53,888 nucleotides of DNA from Halorubrum sp. SD626R (lineage in GTDB: Archaea; Halobacteriota; Halobacteria; Halobacteriales; Haloferacaceae), in the NCBI RefSeq assembly GCF_001261915.1, contig NZ_CVRT01000067.1, positions 1-53,888 of the forward strand. Direction: 5' to 3'. The first letter of the stretch is position 1. Every line of letters begins with the position of its first letter. The notes beneath the pieces are model-generated. The model was not told where the DNA came from. It searched no databases and saw only the letters and a list, made by a program, of their open reading frames with translations. Below are positions 42,759 to 50,162 of this stretch, piece by piece. Both the position numbers and the translations under genes were made by a program.

Positions 42759-43796
42759 GTGAACCACAACGAACCCGACGATCCGTCCGAAGTAACGAGC
42801 CCGAGACAAGCGAGAAGGCGATTCATCGCCAGCAAACGCGGAACGGTCAAAGACTCCACCACGCGAGCCTACAAATACCCGACTAAGAGTTTCGTACAGT
42901 TCTGTGAATCACGCGGCGTCGAAACGACCGGCGAGATCGGGGGCCACGTCATCGGCTCGTGGAAACGGGAGCGCCAAAGAGAGGTCGCGCCCGTTACTCT
43001 CCAGAACAACGTCAAACACCTTCTCGTCTTTGTCAGATGGTGTGAGTCGATGGAGTTGATAGACTACGGGACCGCCGATCGAGTGAAAGTACCCGACATT
43101 AGCAAGAAGCAACAGGTGAGCGACGAAACAGTCCGAGCCGGGCAAGCCGAGAACGTTCTCCATTACCTCGACACCTACGAGTACGCGAGTCGAGAACACG
43201 CGCTGTTCAAACTTATGTGGGACACCGGATGCCGAATCGGTGGGGCTCTCGCTCTCGACCTTGACGACTTCGATCACAAACATCCCCGACAGCCGCGGCT
43301 CTACTTTCGGGACCGCCGGGACGAGGGGACCGGCCTCAAAAACGGCGAGTCCGGCGAGCGGGACGTGATGATCAGCGATCAACTCGTCGCCGTCCTCATC
43401 GACTACATCTCCGCGAAACGCGATGAAGTGTCTGACGAGTACGGCCGCCATCCCCTATTTACAACGCCGAACGGCCGACTTTACCGGCAAAAAGCCTACA
43501 ACAATTTGGTTCCCCGAACCCGGCCGTGCGTCACCACCGGAATGTGTCCCCACGATCGAGAAGAAGCCGAGTGTGACGCCGCCCAATCGGTCGAGAAGGC
43601 ACCTTCTTGCCCGTCGAGTAAATCGCTCCATCCCATCCGGCGGGGCTCGATCACGAACCAGATCAATCTCGGGTGGGATAAATCGAAATTGTCCGAGCGG
43701 GTTGACGTTTCGGTCCCCGTTCTCGACAAGCACTACGACGACAGGAAGTTGGAGGAGGAAGCCCGAGGACGAGAGGAGTTCACAGACCTCCTCTGA
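42759..43796 (+). CDS. Tyrosine recombinase/integrase with cysteine cluster (first accessory integrase)
   Basis: A 345-residue integrase from GTG 42759 (an open frame continues upstream to 42612 but with unlikely composition). N-terminal core-binding domain about 12-110 (ARRRFIASKRGTVKDSTTRA). Catalytic residues: R in DTGCRIGGALALDL, K in TGLKNGESGERD, H and R in LHPIRRGSIT, and Y in VLDKHYDDRKL. Just before the H-x-x-R motif lies a group of four cysteines: RPC, MCPHD, AECD and SCPSS, probably a zinc knuckle. The same arrangement occurs in the integrase at 45.1 kb, so they belong to one subfamily. GC content is lower than in the core genes. Confidence 0.82.
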   Translation: MNHNEPDDPSEVTSPRQARRRFIASKRGTVKDSTTRAYKYPTKSFVQFCESRGVETTGEIGGHVIGSWKRERQREVAPVTLQNNVKHLLVFVRWCESMELIDYGTADRVKVPDISKKQQVSDETVRAGQAENVLHYLDTYEYASREHALFKLMWDTGCRIGGALALDLDDFDHKHPRQPRLYFRDRRDEGTGLKNGESGERDVMISDQLVAVLIDYISAKRDEVSDEYGRHPLFTTPNGRLYRQKAYNNLVPRTRPCVTTGMCPHDREEAECDAAQSVEKAPSCPSSKSLHPIRRGSITNQINLGWDKSKLSERVDVSVPVLDKHYDDRKLEEEARGREEFTDLL

Positions 43797-44003
43797 AGAA
43801 GTTTCCTTCCAATTTTATTTCTCGTCGCTCTGTCAAAATCCATTTTCATATTTATTTTCCGTCTGAAATAATCGATTGATGAGACGCACATCTCGTCATT
43901 AGTGTTTACATTTATTTGTCCATTCTTCATATCGGACTTTGTGTCAAAGAAAGCGGTTATTCAGGGAGAAATTCATATCTTTCCTACAGATCGTAAGTCG
44001 CTG
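43797..44003. other. AT-rich gap between integrase and membrane-protein gene
   Basis: A 207-base very AT-rich stretch with several TTTATTT and TATTTT steps. It must carry the promoter of the membrane-protein gene. An in-frame codon at 43902 could extend that gene by 34 residues, but the added sequence is not supported by anything recognised. Confidence 0.4.
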
Positions 44004-44672
44004 ATGAACCGAGACACAGACCAATACGAAGCGCTCTATTGTGAGGGAAGAAGCGATACTATTTCTCCCCATCATCACCGTAATCGTTACAATCTGTACG
44101 TTATTGGGGCTCTGACTCTGTACCTCCTTTATGGAATGTTCAGTTATGTTTATTCGAGTTTGCCGTTCATTCAAGCATACGACTTAGAGGCCCAAGCCAA
44201 ACAGGAGGGGCTTGTTTTTGATGACAATATTGATCTCGAAATTCATGAGATATTTGATTCTTATAATATACAGACCGTGAACTTCACGCTTATTAGTCTA
44301 ATTGTGATTTTTGCTCTCGAATTTCTATATTCGTTTCAGGTTGATTCCATCTCTATTGCTATACCCGGCCTCATAACGATACCAACACCGGTTCCGATTT
44401 GGGTATTGACACTTCTCATCGGAATGTTATTGCCTTTCATGTATTTTTCTCTCTTGGTCAGTTATGGAAATACTGGTGATCGCGACGAAAAGATGGCTCG
44501 CACTATCGTACAAAAATGCGATAAGCGAGAACACGAGTCCGTTCTTATTCTGGTTGGCGACAAGCATGTTGAGCCTATCGGCGAGAAACTTGATGAGGAG
44601 GGCTGGGAAGTTGAAAAGGAGCGAACCAACAATACAATCGCACGGATCAAGAGACGACTGGGATTCAGTTGA
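44004..44672 (+). CDS. AT-rich membrane protein with TraB-like C-terminal tail
   Basis: A 222-residue protein, possibly starting 34 codons earlier at 43902. Hydrophobic segments at about 38-60 (YVIGALTLYLLYGMFSYVY), 92-110 (FTLISLIVIFALEFLY) and 120-155 make it a multi-span membrane protein. The C-terminal RDEKMARTIVQKCDKREHES and VLILVGDKHVEPIGEKLDEE resemble the end of TraB/PrgY-type proteins, in which a marked G-x-x-H motif follows a beta strand. Base composition is far more AT-rich than the chromosome, a sign of transfer. No partner gene is evident apart from the integrase upstream. Function unknown. Confidence 0.6.
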   Translation: MNRDTDQYEALYCEGRSDTISPHHHRNRYNLYVIGALTLYLLYGMFSYVYSSLPFIQAYDLEAQAKQEGLVFDDNIDLEIHEIFDSYNIQTVNFTLISLIVIFALEFLYSFQVDSISIAIPGLITIPTPVPIWVLTLLIGMLLPFMYFSLLVSYGNTGDRDEKMARTIVQKCDKREHESVLILVGDKHVEPIGEKLDEEGWEVEKERTNNTIARIKRRLGFS

Positions 44673-44920
44673 CTCTGAACTGTCAAATTAAAAGGGCCAC
44701 AACTTGACCGAGAGAATCCGAAGCGTGCGAGAAGGCGCGAGGTTTGACAATTCCACGTTCCGCCGATCTCGTTACCAGTCTTTGGTTCTGTTAGACCGGG
44801 GCCTTCCTGTCGCTTGACATGCTTCTGTCCAGCCTATACGGTTGAGTGTTCGCTGGGGAGTTACGGTTATGTATGCCGCTATCATGAATCCAAGTGACCA
44901 CCTTACGAGAGCGGGTATGA

Positions 44921-44950
44921 ACCGGTAGCCGGTTCAAATCCGGGTGTCGA
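44921..44950 (+). other. tRNA T-arm-like fragment (possible attachment remnant)
   Basis: GCCGGTTCAAATCCGGG forms a T-stem/loop of tRNA type (four good pairs, one mismatch) with a consensus TTCAAAT loop. No D arm or anticodon arm precedes it, so it is not a gene. It may be the leftover 3' end of a tRNA used by an element. Confidence 0.4.
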
Positions 44951-45021
44951 ATCTTCCGGACCGAGATCGTAAAGGCGGCGTAGAGGCTCTGTATGTGCCG
45001 TTAAGCCGCTGAAAGGAGCAG

Positions 45022-45037
45022 AATGGGGCCGGAGGGA
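45022..45037 (-). repeat. 16-base direct repeat, right copy
   Basis: Identical to 42630-42645. Here the sequence continues CGAACC, lacking two bases compared with a normal reversed T-loop. It lies 63 bases past the stop codon of the minus-strand integrase at 45100, a usual place for an attachment site. Confidence 0.55.
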
Positions 45038-45099
45038 CGAACCAAACTCGCGATTCACCCTATGTCGGTACTCTGAGACGCCCGTCTCTGGTGTCGTTG

Positions 45100-46176
45100 T
45101 CATGAGTCGTCGTCCTCCTCGCCGATCCCGGCGATATCGAGGTCCGCAGTGTACTCCTCTCGGCGTTCTGCCATTTTCCGGTGGCGGTCCGCCTTGTCGT
45201 AGTAGCGCTTGATCGTGTCCGGATCCGCGTCGACGCGCTCGCTGATCACCTCGATCGGGAGCCCGCGGTCGCAGTGCCACGTGAGCGACCCCGTCCGGAT
45301 GTGGTGAGGCGCCCGCGAGGAGGGGCACTTCGACGCGTGGGAGCGCTCCGTGAACTTACAGCTCCGGCGACGGCGCCCGTGTGGGCACTTCATGTAGAGA
45401 CAGGGCTGTGTCCCCTGATAGGTCCACGAGCGGATCGTCGTGTCCGTGACGCGGCCCTGACGACCGGCGAACAGCGGCTCGCGACCCTCCTCGTCGCGCT
45501 TGTCCGACCGCTCGCGAGCGATGTACGTATCGAGCGCGTCGATGACCGGTTCCGAGATGCGGACGACGCGCTCGCCCTCCTCGTTGTTCTTCAGCGGCGT
45601 GCCTGATTCCGGGCGGTGGTTGAAATCGAGGTAGCCGTTCTCCGGGTCGTAGTCGCCGAGGTCGAGGCCGACGACGGCGCCAAGGCGGCAACCCGTGTTC
45701 CAGAACACTTCGAGAACCGCGTGCGAGGGGGTGCCGAAGCGCGCCGGGTCGTTCCGGTAGAACCCGAGAAGCTGTTTCGCGTCCTCGGTGTCGAGCATCG
45801 TGTCGCTCGTCTCCTGTGACCGGGTGAGCTTCGGAACGTGGACCTTCTCCGGGAGGTCCTCGTCGACGGCCTCGATCGTCGCAAGGTACTGGACGACCTG
45901 CGAGACGGCGGTCATCTTCCCCTTCACCGTCGCCGGGGCGTTGTCCTCGGCGCGGAGGTGGCGCTCGTACTCGTCGAACAGCCAGCCGGAGAGGTCGCCG
46001 ACGCGCTCGACGCCGCGCTCCTCGCACCAGTGGACCCAGCGCGTGAGGCGGTTGTCGTAGCTCCGGATCGTCTTGTCGGAGTTCTCCATCGAGCGCTTCT
46101 CCAGGAACCGGTCGCGCGCCTCCCGCGGCGAGAGGTCAGACGGGTTCGCGGGCGGCGAAGACGGCTTCCGACTCAT
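45100..46176 (-). CDS. Tyrosine recombinase/integrase with cysteine cluster (second accessory integrase)
   Basis: A 358-residue integrase. Core-binding domain about 18-120 (ARDRFLEKRSMENSDKTIRS). Catalytic residues: R in NTGCRLGAVVGLDL, K in GTPLKNNEEGER, H and R in HHIRTGSLTW, Y in DTIKRYYDKAD. The four-cysteine group PC, KCPHG, SCKF and KCPSS lies just before H-x-x-R, as in the integrase at 42.8 kb. An acidic tail (GIGEEDDDS) closes the protein. It is the last gene of a minus-strand operon and overlaps its upstream neighbour by 4 bases. The operon layout recalls SNJ2-type haloviral integrase operons, but this is from memory. Confidence 0.83.
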   Translation of the reverse strand: MSRKPSSPPANPSDLSPREARDRFLEKRSMENSDKTIRSYDNRLTRWVHWCEERGVERVGDLSGWLFDEYERHLRAEDNAPATVKGKMTAVSQVVQYLATIEAVDEDLPEKVHVPKLTRSQETSDTMLDTEDAKQLLGFYRNDPARFGTPSHAVLEVFWNTGCRLGAVVGLDLGDYDPENGYLDFNHRPESGTPLKNNEEGERVVRISEPVIDALDTYIARERSDKRDEEGREPLFAGRQGRVTDTTIRSWTYQGTQPCLYMKCPHGRRRRSCKFTERSHASKCPSSRAPHHIRTGSLTWHCDRGLPIEVISERVDADPDTIKRYYDKADRHRKMAERREEYTADLDIAGIGEEDDDS

Positions 46177-46916
46177 CGTTCGTCACCCATTTTCTCGATA
46201 CGGTCGCTCACCGGGTCGAATTCCCACCCGGCGACCGATCCCCCGTAGAGGTCGCCGTACGCGTCGACCACGTCGGTCGCGGTTGCGCGGTCCGACGGCG
46301 CGCTGCGATCCGGGTTCGGATCGTTTCGCGCGGCGTCCCGGCGCCGGTCCTGACCCAGTTGGAAGAGGAGCGCGTTCTGGAGTTCGAGGGCGTCCGCGAT
46401 ACGGGCGAGGTTATCATCCCGGTCGCGACCGCCGTCGGCAACCAACCGACGCTTTTCAGCAAACCTTTCCGCATCTAGCCTTTGGTACCCTCTGGTGTGA
46501 TCGGCACACCGCGTCAGAGGTACGCACCTGCGTGTTCCCCCTTTCCTGCTGCCGAAACCACGTTCGGGTTCGTCGCCGGTACTCCACGGCTGATCGATAC
46601 CGCCGTCAGTTACGAGTTCGCGCTCGCCGGCGTGGTACCGGAGGTCCTCGACGAGCGAGATCGCGCGGTCGGGGTCGAGGTCGCGCCGGAAGCGATCGCG
46701 GAGTTCGAGCTCGTCGACGACACGGGCATCCTCGCGAACGACGAGGCGCGCAACGGTCTCGCCGTCGGCGCCGTGACGGCGGTCTACGAGGTCGTAGAGC
46801 GCATGGACCACGGCACGGTGGTCGGCGAGGAGTCGGGACGCACGGTCTCTATCCGCGTACGCCAGCACGGAACCGTGGCGGTTACGTCGCACTTCGACCT
46901 CAACGGCCGGGGTCAC
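46173..46916 (-). CDS. Unknown protein in the integrase operon
   Basis: A 247-residue protein with no recognised family. It is rich in arginine, aspartate and alanine, with an N-terminal beta-type stretch (PAVEVEVRRNRHGSVLAY), a middle with three cysteine/histidine positions and a helical C-terminal part (IADALELQNALLFQLGQD). ATGA overlaps join it to the J-domain gene before it and the integrase after it, so it is surely translated with them. Antisense open frames in the same place lack this coupling and are rejected. A recombination accessory role is inference from position. Confidence 0.62.
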   Translation of the reverse strand: MTPAVEVEVRRNRHGSVLAYADRDRASRLLADHRAVVHALYDLVDRRHGADGETVARLVVREDARVVDELELRDRFRRDLDPDRAISLVEDLRYHAGERELVTDGGIDQPWSTGDEPERGFGSRKGGTRRCVPLTRCADHTRGYQRLDAERFAEKRRLVADGGRDRDDNLARIADALELQNALLFQLGQDRRRDAARNDPNPDRSAPSDRATATDVVDAYGDLYGGSVAGWEFDPVSDRIEKMGDER

Positions 46917-47515
46917 GCCTCCTCACCCCCTACCATCTCCTCCTTCGCGTCGCGAACGCGCATCAGCTCTCGCTCCGATCCGCCGTGGTCCGGGTGTGCC
47001 TCCTTGACGCGCTCGTGGTAGGCGTCGATCACCTCAGAATCGGAGGCGTACGCGTCGACGCCGAGGACCTCGTGCGCCGGTTTGCTCGTGGCAGATTCGG
47101 CCACGACTGCGTTCTCGTCGGCGTCTCCCGGTGGGAGGCGGGCCGCCGCGAATTCGGAGTCACCGGTCGCCACCGGGCGGTTCCCCCGCATTCGGGTCTC
47201 GTGAACCCATTTGTAGACGGTACGGACGTTGTCACGGAGTCGAGAGTAGGCGTCGCAAGCGACGGCGAACTCCTCGCCGCCGTCGCTCCACCGGAGGACG
47301 AACCCCGGATCGTCGGGGCTCGCGTTGTGGAGCGGGAGGCCGTTCGACTTCGTGTGACTGTTCCCGATCGATGCGCGCCAGTGGTCGGCTTCCATTCGGT
47401 CCATCTCGGTCGCAAGGTCCTCGGTGGTCCTCGCGAGCGTCGCCTCGAAGCTTCGGTTTCGCTCGCGCTCGGACTCGGGCGTGCGGTCCCAGCCCACGGG
47501 CCAGTCGAGGCTCAC
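46913..47515 (-). CDS. J-domain protein in the integrase operon
   Basis: A 200-residue protein. The N-terminal 120 residues are of unknown fold (MEADHWRASIGNSHTKSNGL, FVLRWSDGGEEFAVACD). The C-terminal 60 residues are a J domain: AHEVLGVDAYASDSEVIDAY, then the H-P-D motif in EAHPDHGGS (about 178-186). J domains stimulate Hsp70; small plasmid and viral J proteins often serve replication or recombination. It overlaps genes on both sides by 4 bases. Confidence 0.72.
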   Translation of the reverse strand: MSLDWPVGWDRTPESERERNRSFEATLARTTEDLATEMDRMEADHWRASIGNSHTKSNGLPLHNASPDDPGFVLRWSDGGEEFAVACDAYSRLRDNVRTVYKWVHETRMRGNRPVATGDSEFAAARLPPGDADENAVVAESATSKPAHEVLGVDAYASDSEVIDAYHERVKEAHPDHGGSERELMRVRDAKEEMVGGEEA

Positions 47516-47901
47516 GTATCCTCACCTCCCGTTTCGAGGGCGGCGTCGATCGCGTCGCGGGCCGTCGCGAGCAGCTCGCGGCCGCGATCGGTCACGCGGT
47601 AGGCGTTGGTGCGGCCGTCGATCTCCTCCGTTTCGATCAGACCCTCGTCTTCGAGCTCGCTCAGGTTCGTGTAGAGCCGGCCGTGGTTGATCGCGTCGGA
47701 GTACCGGTCTTCGAGCCGGCGCATCAGCGTGAGGCCCTTCGGTAGCTCCTCGCCCTCGACCTCGGCGGCGACCAGGAGGAGGTCGCGCTGGAAGCCGAGC
47801 AGGTCGTACCAGGTGGGGCCGTCGCGGGCGGTCTCGTCGCGATTCGTCTCGGTCGTCGGCTGGGTGTGTGCGTCGCTCATGGTGGTGTCGTCAGTCGTCA
47901 T
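47512..47901 (-). CDS. PadR-type winged-helix transcriptional regulator
   Basis: About 129 residues from ATG 47901; ATG 47880 (MSDAHTQPTTE) and 47943 are alternative starts. FQRDLLLVAAEVEGEELPKG and GLTLMRRLEDRYSDAINHGR fit the winged helix of PadR regulators (helix-turn-helix, then LYTNLSELEDEGLIETEEID and RTNAYRVTDRGREL as the wing). The C-terminal dimerisation helix is short. It is the regulator of a four- to six-gene operon that ends with an integrase, overlapping the J-domain gene by 4 bases, so it probably controls the operon. Confidence 0.75.
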   Translation of the reverse strand: MTTDDTTMSDAHTQPTTETNRDETARDGPTWYDLLGFQRDLLLVAAEVEGEELPKGLTLMRRLEDRYSDAINHGRLYTNLSELEDEGLIETEEIDGRTNAYRVTDRGRELLATARDAIDAALETGGEDT

Positions 47902-48079
47902 CGGTCGTCGCGGGCGCTGCCTCGCGCTGTCGGTCGTCGGCATGAGTCGGGGTCGGCCCGACGCACGCATTATACTGCTCCGGGCGGTTCCGAACGGTTC
48001 CGGACGGTCGCACTCTCGTCTCCGTCTCCGGGTTTCGGCCGTTCCGAACGCTGTTCCGGACGGTGGTCGCATCGCTCAT
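47891..48079 (-). CDS. Small arginine-rich protein at the start of the integrase operon
   Basis: A 62-residue protein, MSDATTVRNSVRNGRNPETE at its start and CVGPTPTHADDRQREAAP near the end. No family is recognised. It overlaps the previous gene by 4 bases and the regulator gene by 11, in the same minus-strand order as the rest, which supports translation. Composition is R/P/T-rich and likely disordered. Confidence 0.45.
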   Translation of the reverse strand: MSDATTVRNSVRNGRNPETETRVRPSGTVRNRPEQYNACVGPTPTHADDRQREAAPATTDDD

Positions 48080-48255
48080 CGGTCGGGGTACAGGTTCACG
48101 TCGCCGCGGAACTCGCGGAGCGTGGTCTGGGCGACGTCGTGGGCTGCGCGGTCGGCGCGGACGAGCGTCGCGAGCGCTGCCGGGTACTCGTCAGGCAGTG
48201 TCGATGCCGCGTCTCGGACGGGAGTTTCAAGCCCCCGCGTCGTGTCGACGTACAT
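48076..48255 (-). CDS. First small protein of the integrase operon
   Basis: A 59-residue acidic protein, MYVDTTRGLETPVRDAASTL then DEYPAALATLVRADRAAHDV and REFRGDVNLYPDR. No family recognised; mostly helical. ATG 48255 is preferred over the long upstream extension to 48573, which reads through the promoter region. It is the first gene of the operon, divergent from the PhiH1-like repressor gene. Confidence 0.5.
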   Translation of the reverse strand: MYVDTTRGLETPVRDAASTLPDEYPAALATLVRADRAAHDVAQTTLREFRGDVNLYPDR

Positions 48256-48491
48256 GGGTTTCGTGCTAGTCCACGGAACCCCACACGGGCCGGCTGTTCC
48301 AGCAGCGCGGCCCGCGTCCTTCTCAGGCACGGCGCGTCGTCGACGACGGCCGAGTGGGTCCGTGACTGACAGGTGTGGGTTCGGGGATATTAAATTTAGT
48401 GTATGGAATAATACGCTATGGAACCGTATATAGGGTACTACAACCTTGTAACCAATCGAACTAACACGCTGATCTGCGTGAAAATGACTCA
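48256..48491. promoter_or_regulatory. Divergent control region between integrase operon and repressor
   Basis: A 236-base gap between divergent starts. The AT-rich part (48388-48460) has two symmetric sequences: AGTGTAT-GGAATA-ATACGCT (48398-48417, one mismatch) and TACAA-CC-TTGTA within GGTAC-to-AACC (48434-48453). These look like operators for the PadR-type or the PhiH1-like regulator. CCGTATATAGGG (48424-48435) is a plausible TATA box between them. Confidence 0.5.
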
Positions 48492-48773
48492 ATGCGCCGG
48501 CCCCGGGTGGAGTGGATGACTCGCGCCGACGACACAATACTTGAGTTTCTACTGAACGAAGGAAACAAACCACTCAACGCTTCGCCTACTTTCGTCGAAG
48601 CAAATGTCGATTACAAAATTTCTCATATTCGGAACCGGATGCGGAAACTCCACGAAGCCGGTCTAATCGAATACTATGACGAGGATCGTGGACTCTATTG
48701 TATCACAGATCTTGGTCGTAACTACCTACTTGGTAAGCTTGAGGCGGACGATCTCGAAAATATTGGCGAGTAA
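48492..48773 (+). CDS. PhiH1 repressor-like winged-helix protein
   Basis: A 93-residue DNA-binding protein. RRPRVEWMTRADDTILEFLL is the typical start of the PhiH1-repressor group (W-M-T-x-A-D-x-x-I-L-E), so ATG 48492 is kept, though ATG 48516 at the M of W-M-T is possible. FVEANVDYKISHIRNRMRKL is the helix-turn-helix and GLIEYYDEDRGLYCITDLGR the wing. PhiH1 repressor keeps a halophage in lysogeny. Divergent placement relative to an integrase operon fits a switch-like function. Composition is more AT-rich than core genes. Confidence 0.75.
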   Translation: MRRPRVEWMTRADDTILEFLLNEGNKPLNASPTFVEANVDYKISHIRNRMRKLHEAGLIEYYDEDRGLYCITDLGRNYLLGKLEADDLENIGE

Positions 48774-48881
48774 TCCAGTCAAGAAATTCTAGTATTTATT
48801 TGCTATACTGTCGAAGAGACTTTACCCAGAACACGATACGTACAGTCAAGGAGCTTGCTGTAGTCTGTCAAATTATTGGTC

Positions 48882-50162
48882 ATGGTCAATATCGAATCAG
48901 TTTCAATCCGTGGTTTCAAACCGCATGAGTCAACGGAGCTCCCAGCAAAAAATATCAATATTCTAACTGGGAAAAACAATGTCGGTAAAACATCTGTACT
49001 AGAAGCTATTAACCTGGCTTTTCAACCAACCAATATTAGAAAATATGAAGAAAATACAGATACTTTAGTAAATGTGAATTCTTCAGATGCACAGATATCT
49101 TGTAAAGTTAGTGGCAGTGCGGGACAGCCAGATCTATCGGACTACACAAACCTATCTAAAGAATATAGCGTGACAATTAGAAATCCGAGTAATCAAGAAA
49201 CGCTAAAAATATTTCAGGAACTCATACACAGAGCTGTTATGAATATCTCTTTCGAGTACCCTAATGAAACAATTGATGCAGAGAATATTAGACCATACAA
49301 GAATATCTTGTCTAATACAGCTCAAAAAAAGATCTCGCAAGAAGAGTCCAAGGAGAATCTAACCCAGTATTATGAATCTATCGTTATACTCGAAAGAGAT
49401 GATAAAACGATACCGTTCATCTATCTGTCGGACCAATATACAGAACTAATTGATGACATAGCGTCTGCTACTGTTTCCCAGATAGAAGCACATGAAGATG
49501 TTAGTGAAGATGAAATGAATGAACTAAGCTGGCTGATCAATAGGCAAATGGGAAGCCTTGTTATTGGTAGGTACGGAAAGTCCAACTTCTTGGGTAATCT
49601 GAATGATCATAATGGGGCTAAACTCATTAGTTCACTTGATATAACGAATAAGAACATCGAATCAGTTGAAAATTATTCAGTTGTGCTGTCTGAAATAGAA
49701 GACGACCTCCGAGATTACAATATCATACAGGATCTCTATGACTTTAGTTTGGATAATCTGGTGTTTGAGACAGATACGGGGCGTTATCAGCTACCATACG
49801 AATCAATGGGAGACGGATTTAAAGCAATTACTGGTCTTCTCTGGGAGCTAGAGATAACAGACAGAGAAAATCAGATTCTACTGCTAGAGGAACCAGAAAA
49901 TCATATGCACCCGGGATATATTCAGAAGTTAGTCGAATTTATAATAAAAATCGCACAGGAGGAGGATATACAGTTCTTCATAACGACACATAATATTGAT
50001 TTGATAGATGAATTTCTTGATCCGGCAAGATCAGAGGCAGAAAAATATCTTTCAGAGAGCCTTCAAGTAATACAGATGGGGAAATATACTTCGCAAGTAA
50101 TGGATCTAGAGAAAGCACGGACACAGTTTGAGGAACTCCATCTGGATCTGCGTGGAGAATGA
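48882..50162 (+). CDS. OLD/AAA_15-family ATPase (defence-type), first gene of pair
   Basis: A 426-residue ABC/SMC-like ATPase. It starts MVNIESVSIRGFKPHESTEL, with Walker A in ILTGKNNVGKTSVLEA (about 29-43); the middle is a helical insertion (about 90-300); the C-terminal lobe has YESMGDGFKAITGLLWEL (signature), LLLEEPENHMHPGYI (Walker B, about 331-345) and FFITTHNIDLID (H loop). This is the ATPase of OLD, Gabija GajA or PARIS AriA, without an attached TOPRIM domain. It overlaps the next gene by 4 bases. DNA here is very AT-rich compared with the chromosome, so it came by transfer. TTG at 48876 is an alternative start. Confidence 0.75.
   Translation: MVNIESVSIRGFKPHESTELPAKNINILTGKNNVGKTSVLEAINLAFQPTNIRKYEENTDTLVNVNSSDAQISCKVSGSAGQPDLSDYTNLSKEYSVTIRNPSNQETLKIFQELIHRAVMNISFEYPNETIDAENIRPYKNILSNTAQKKISQEESKENLTQYYESIVILERDDKTIPFIYLSDQYTELIDDIASATVSQIEAHEDVSEDEMNELSWLINRQMGSLVIGRYGKSNFLGNLNDHNGAKLISSLDITNKNIESVENYSVVLSEIEDDLRDYNIIQDLYDFSLDNLVFETDTGRYQLPYESMGDGFKAITGLLWELEITDRENQILLLEEPENHMHPGYIQKLVEFIIKIAQEEDIQFFITTHNIDLIDEFLDPARSEAEKYLSESLQVIQMGKYTSQVMDLEKARTQFEELHLDLRGE

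Larger units (their letters stand above)
44673..45099. other. Intergenic region with tRNA-like remnants between the accessory genes
   Basis: This 427-base gap contains two tRNA-end-like sequences: a forward one at 44921-44950 (with the T-loop GGTTCAAATCC at 44931-44941) and a reversed one at 45022-45043. The forward one is preceded by AACCGGTAGCCGGTT, a perfect inverted repeat. No gene could be supported; an open frame of 19 codons from 44869 is not convincing. The stretch is likely an insertion scar where elements joined. Confidence 0.5.

Noticed and set aside
42508..42886. Overlapping short frames before the first integrase
   Set aside because: Several frames compete, one reads a reversed tRNA end (MGPEGF), and none has family support; only the integrase frame is kept.
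45022..45043. Reversed tRNA-end-like sequence considered as a tRNA gene
   Set aside because: It has no D arm or anticodon arm and lacks bases of the T loop; it is at best an attachment remnant.
46482..47021. 179-codon plus-strand frame opposite the integrase operon
   Set aside because: Antisense to genes coupled by 4-base overlaps with clear J-domain and integrase neighbours.
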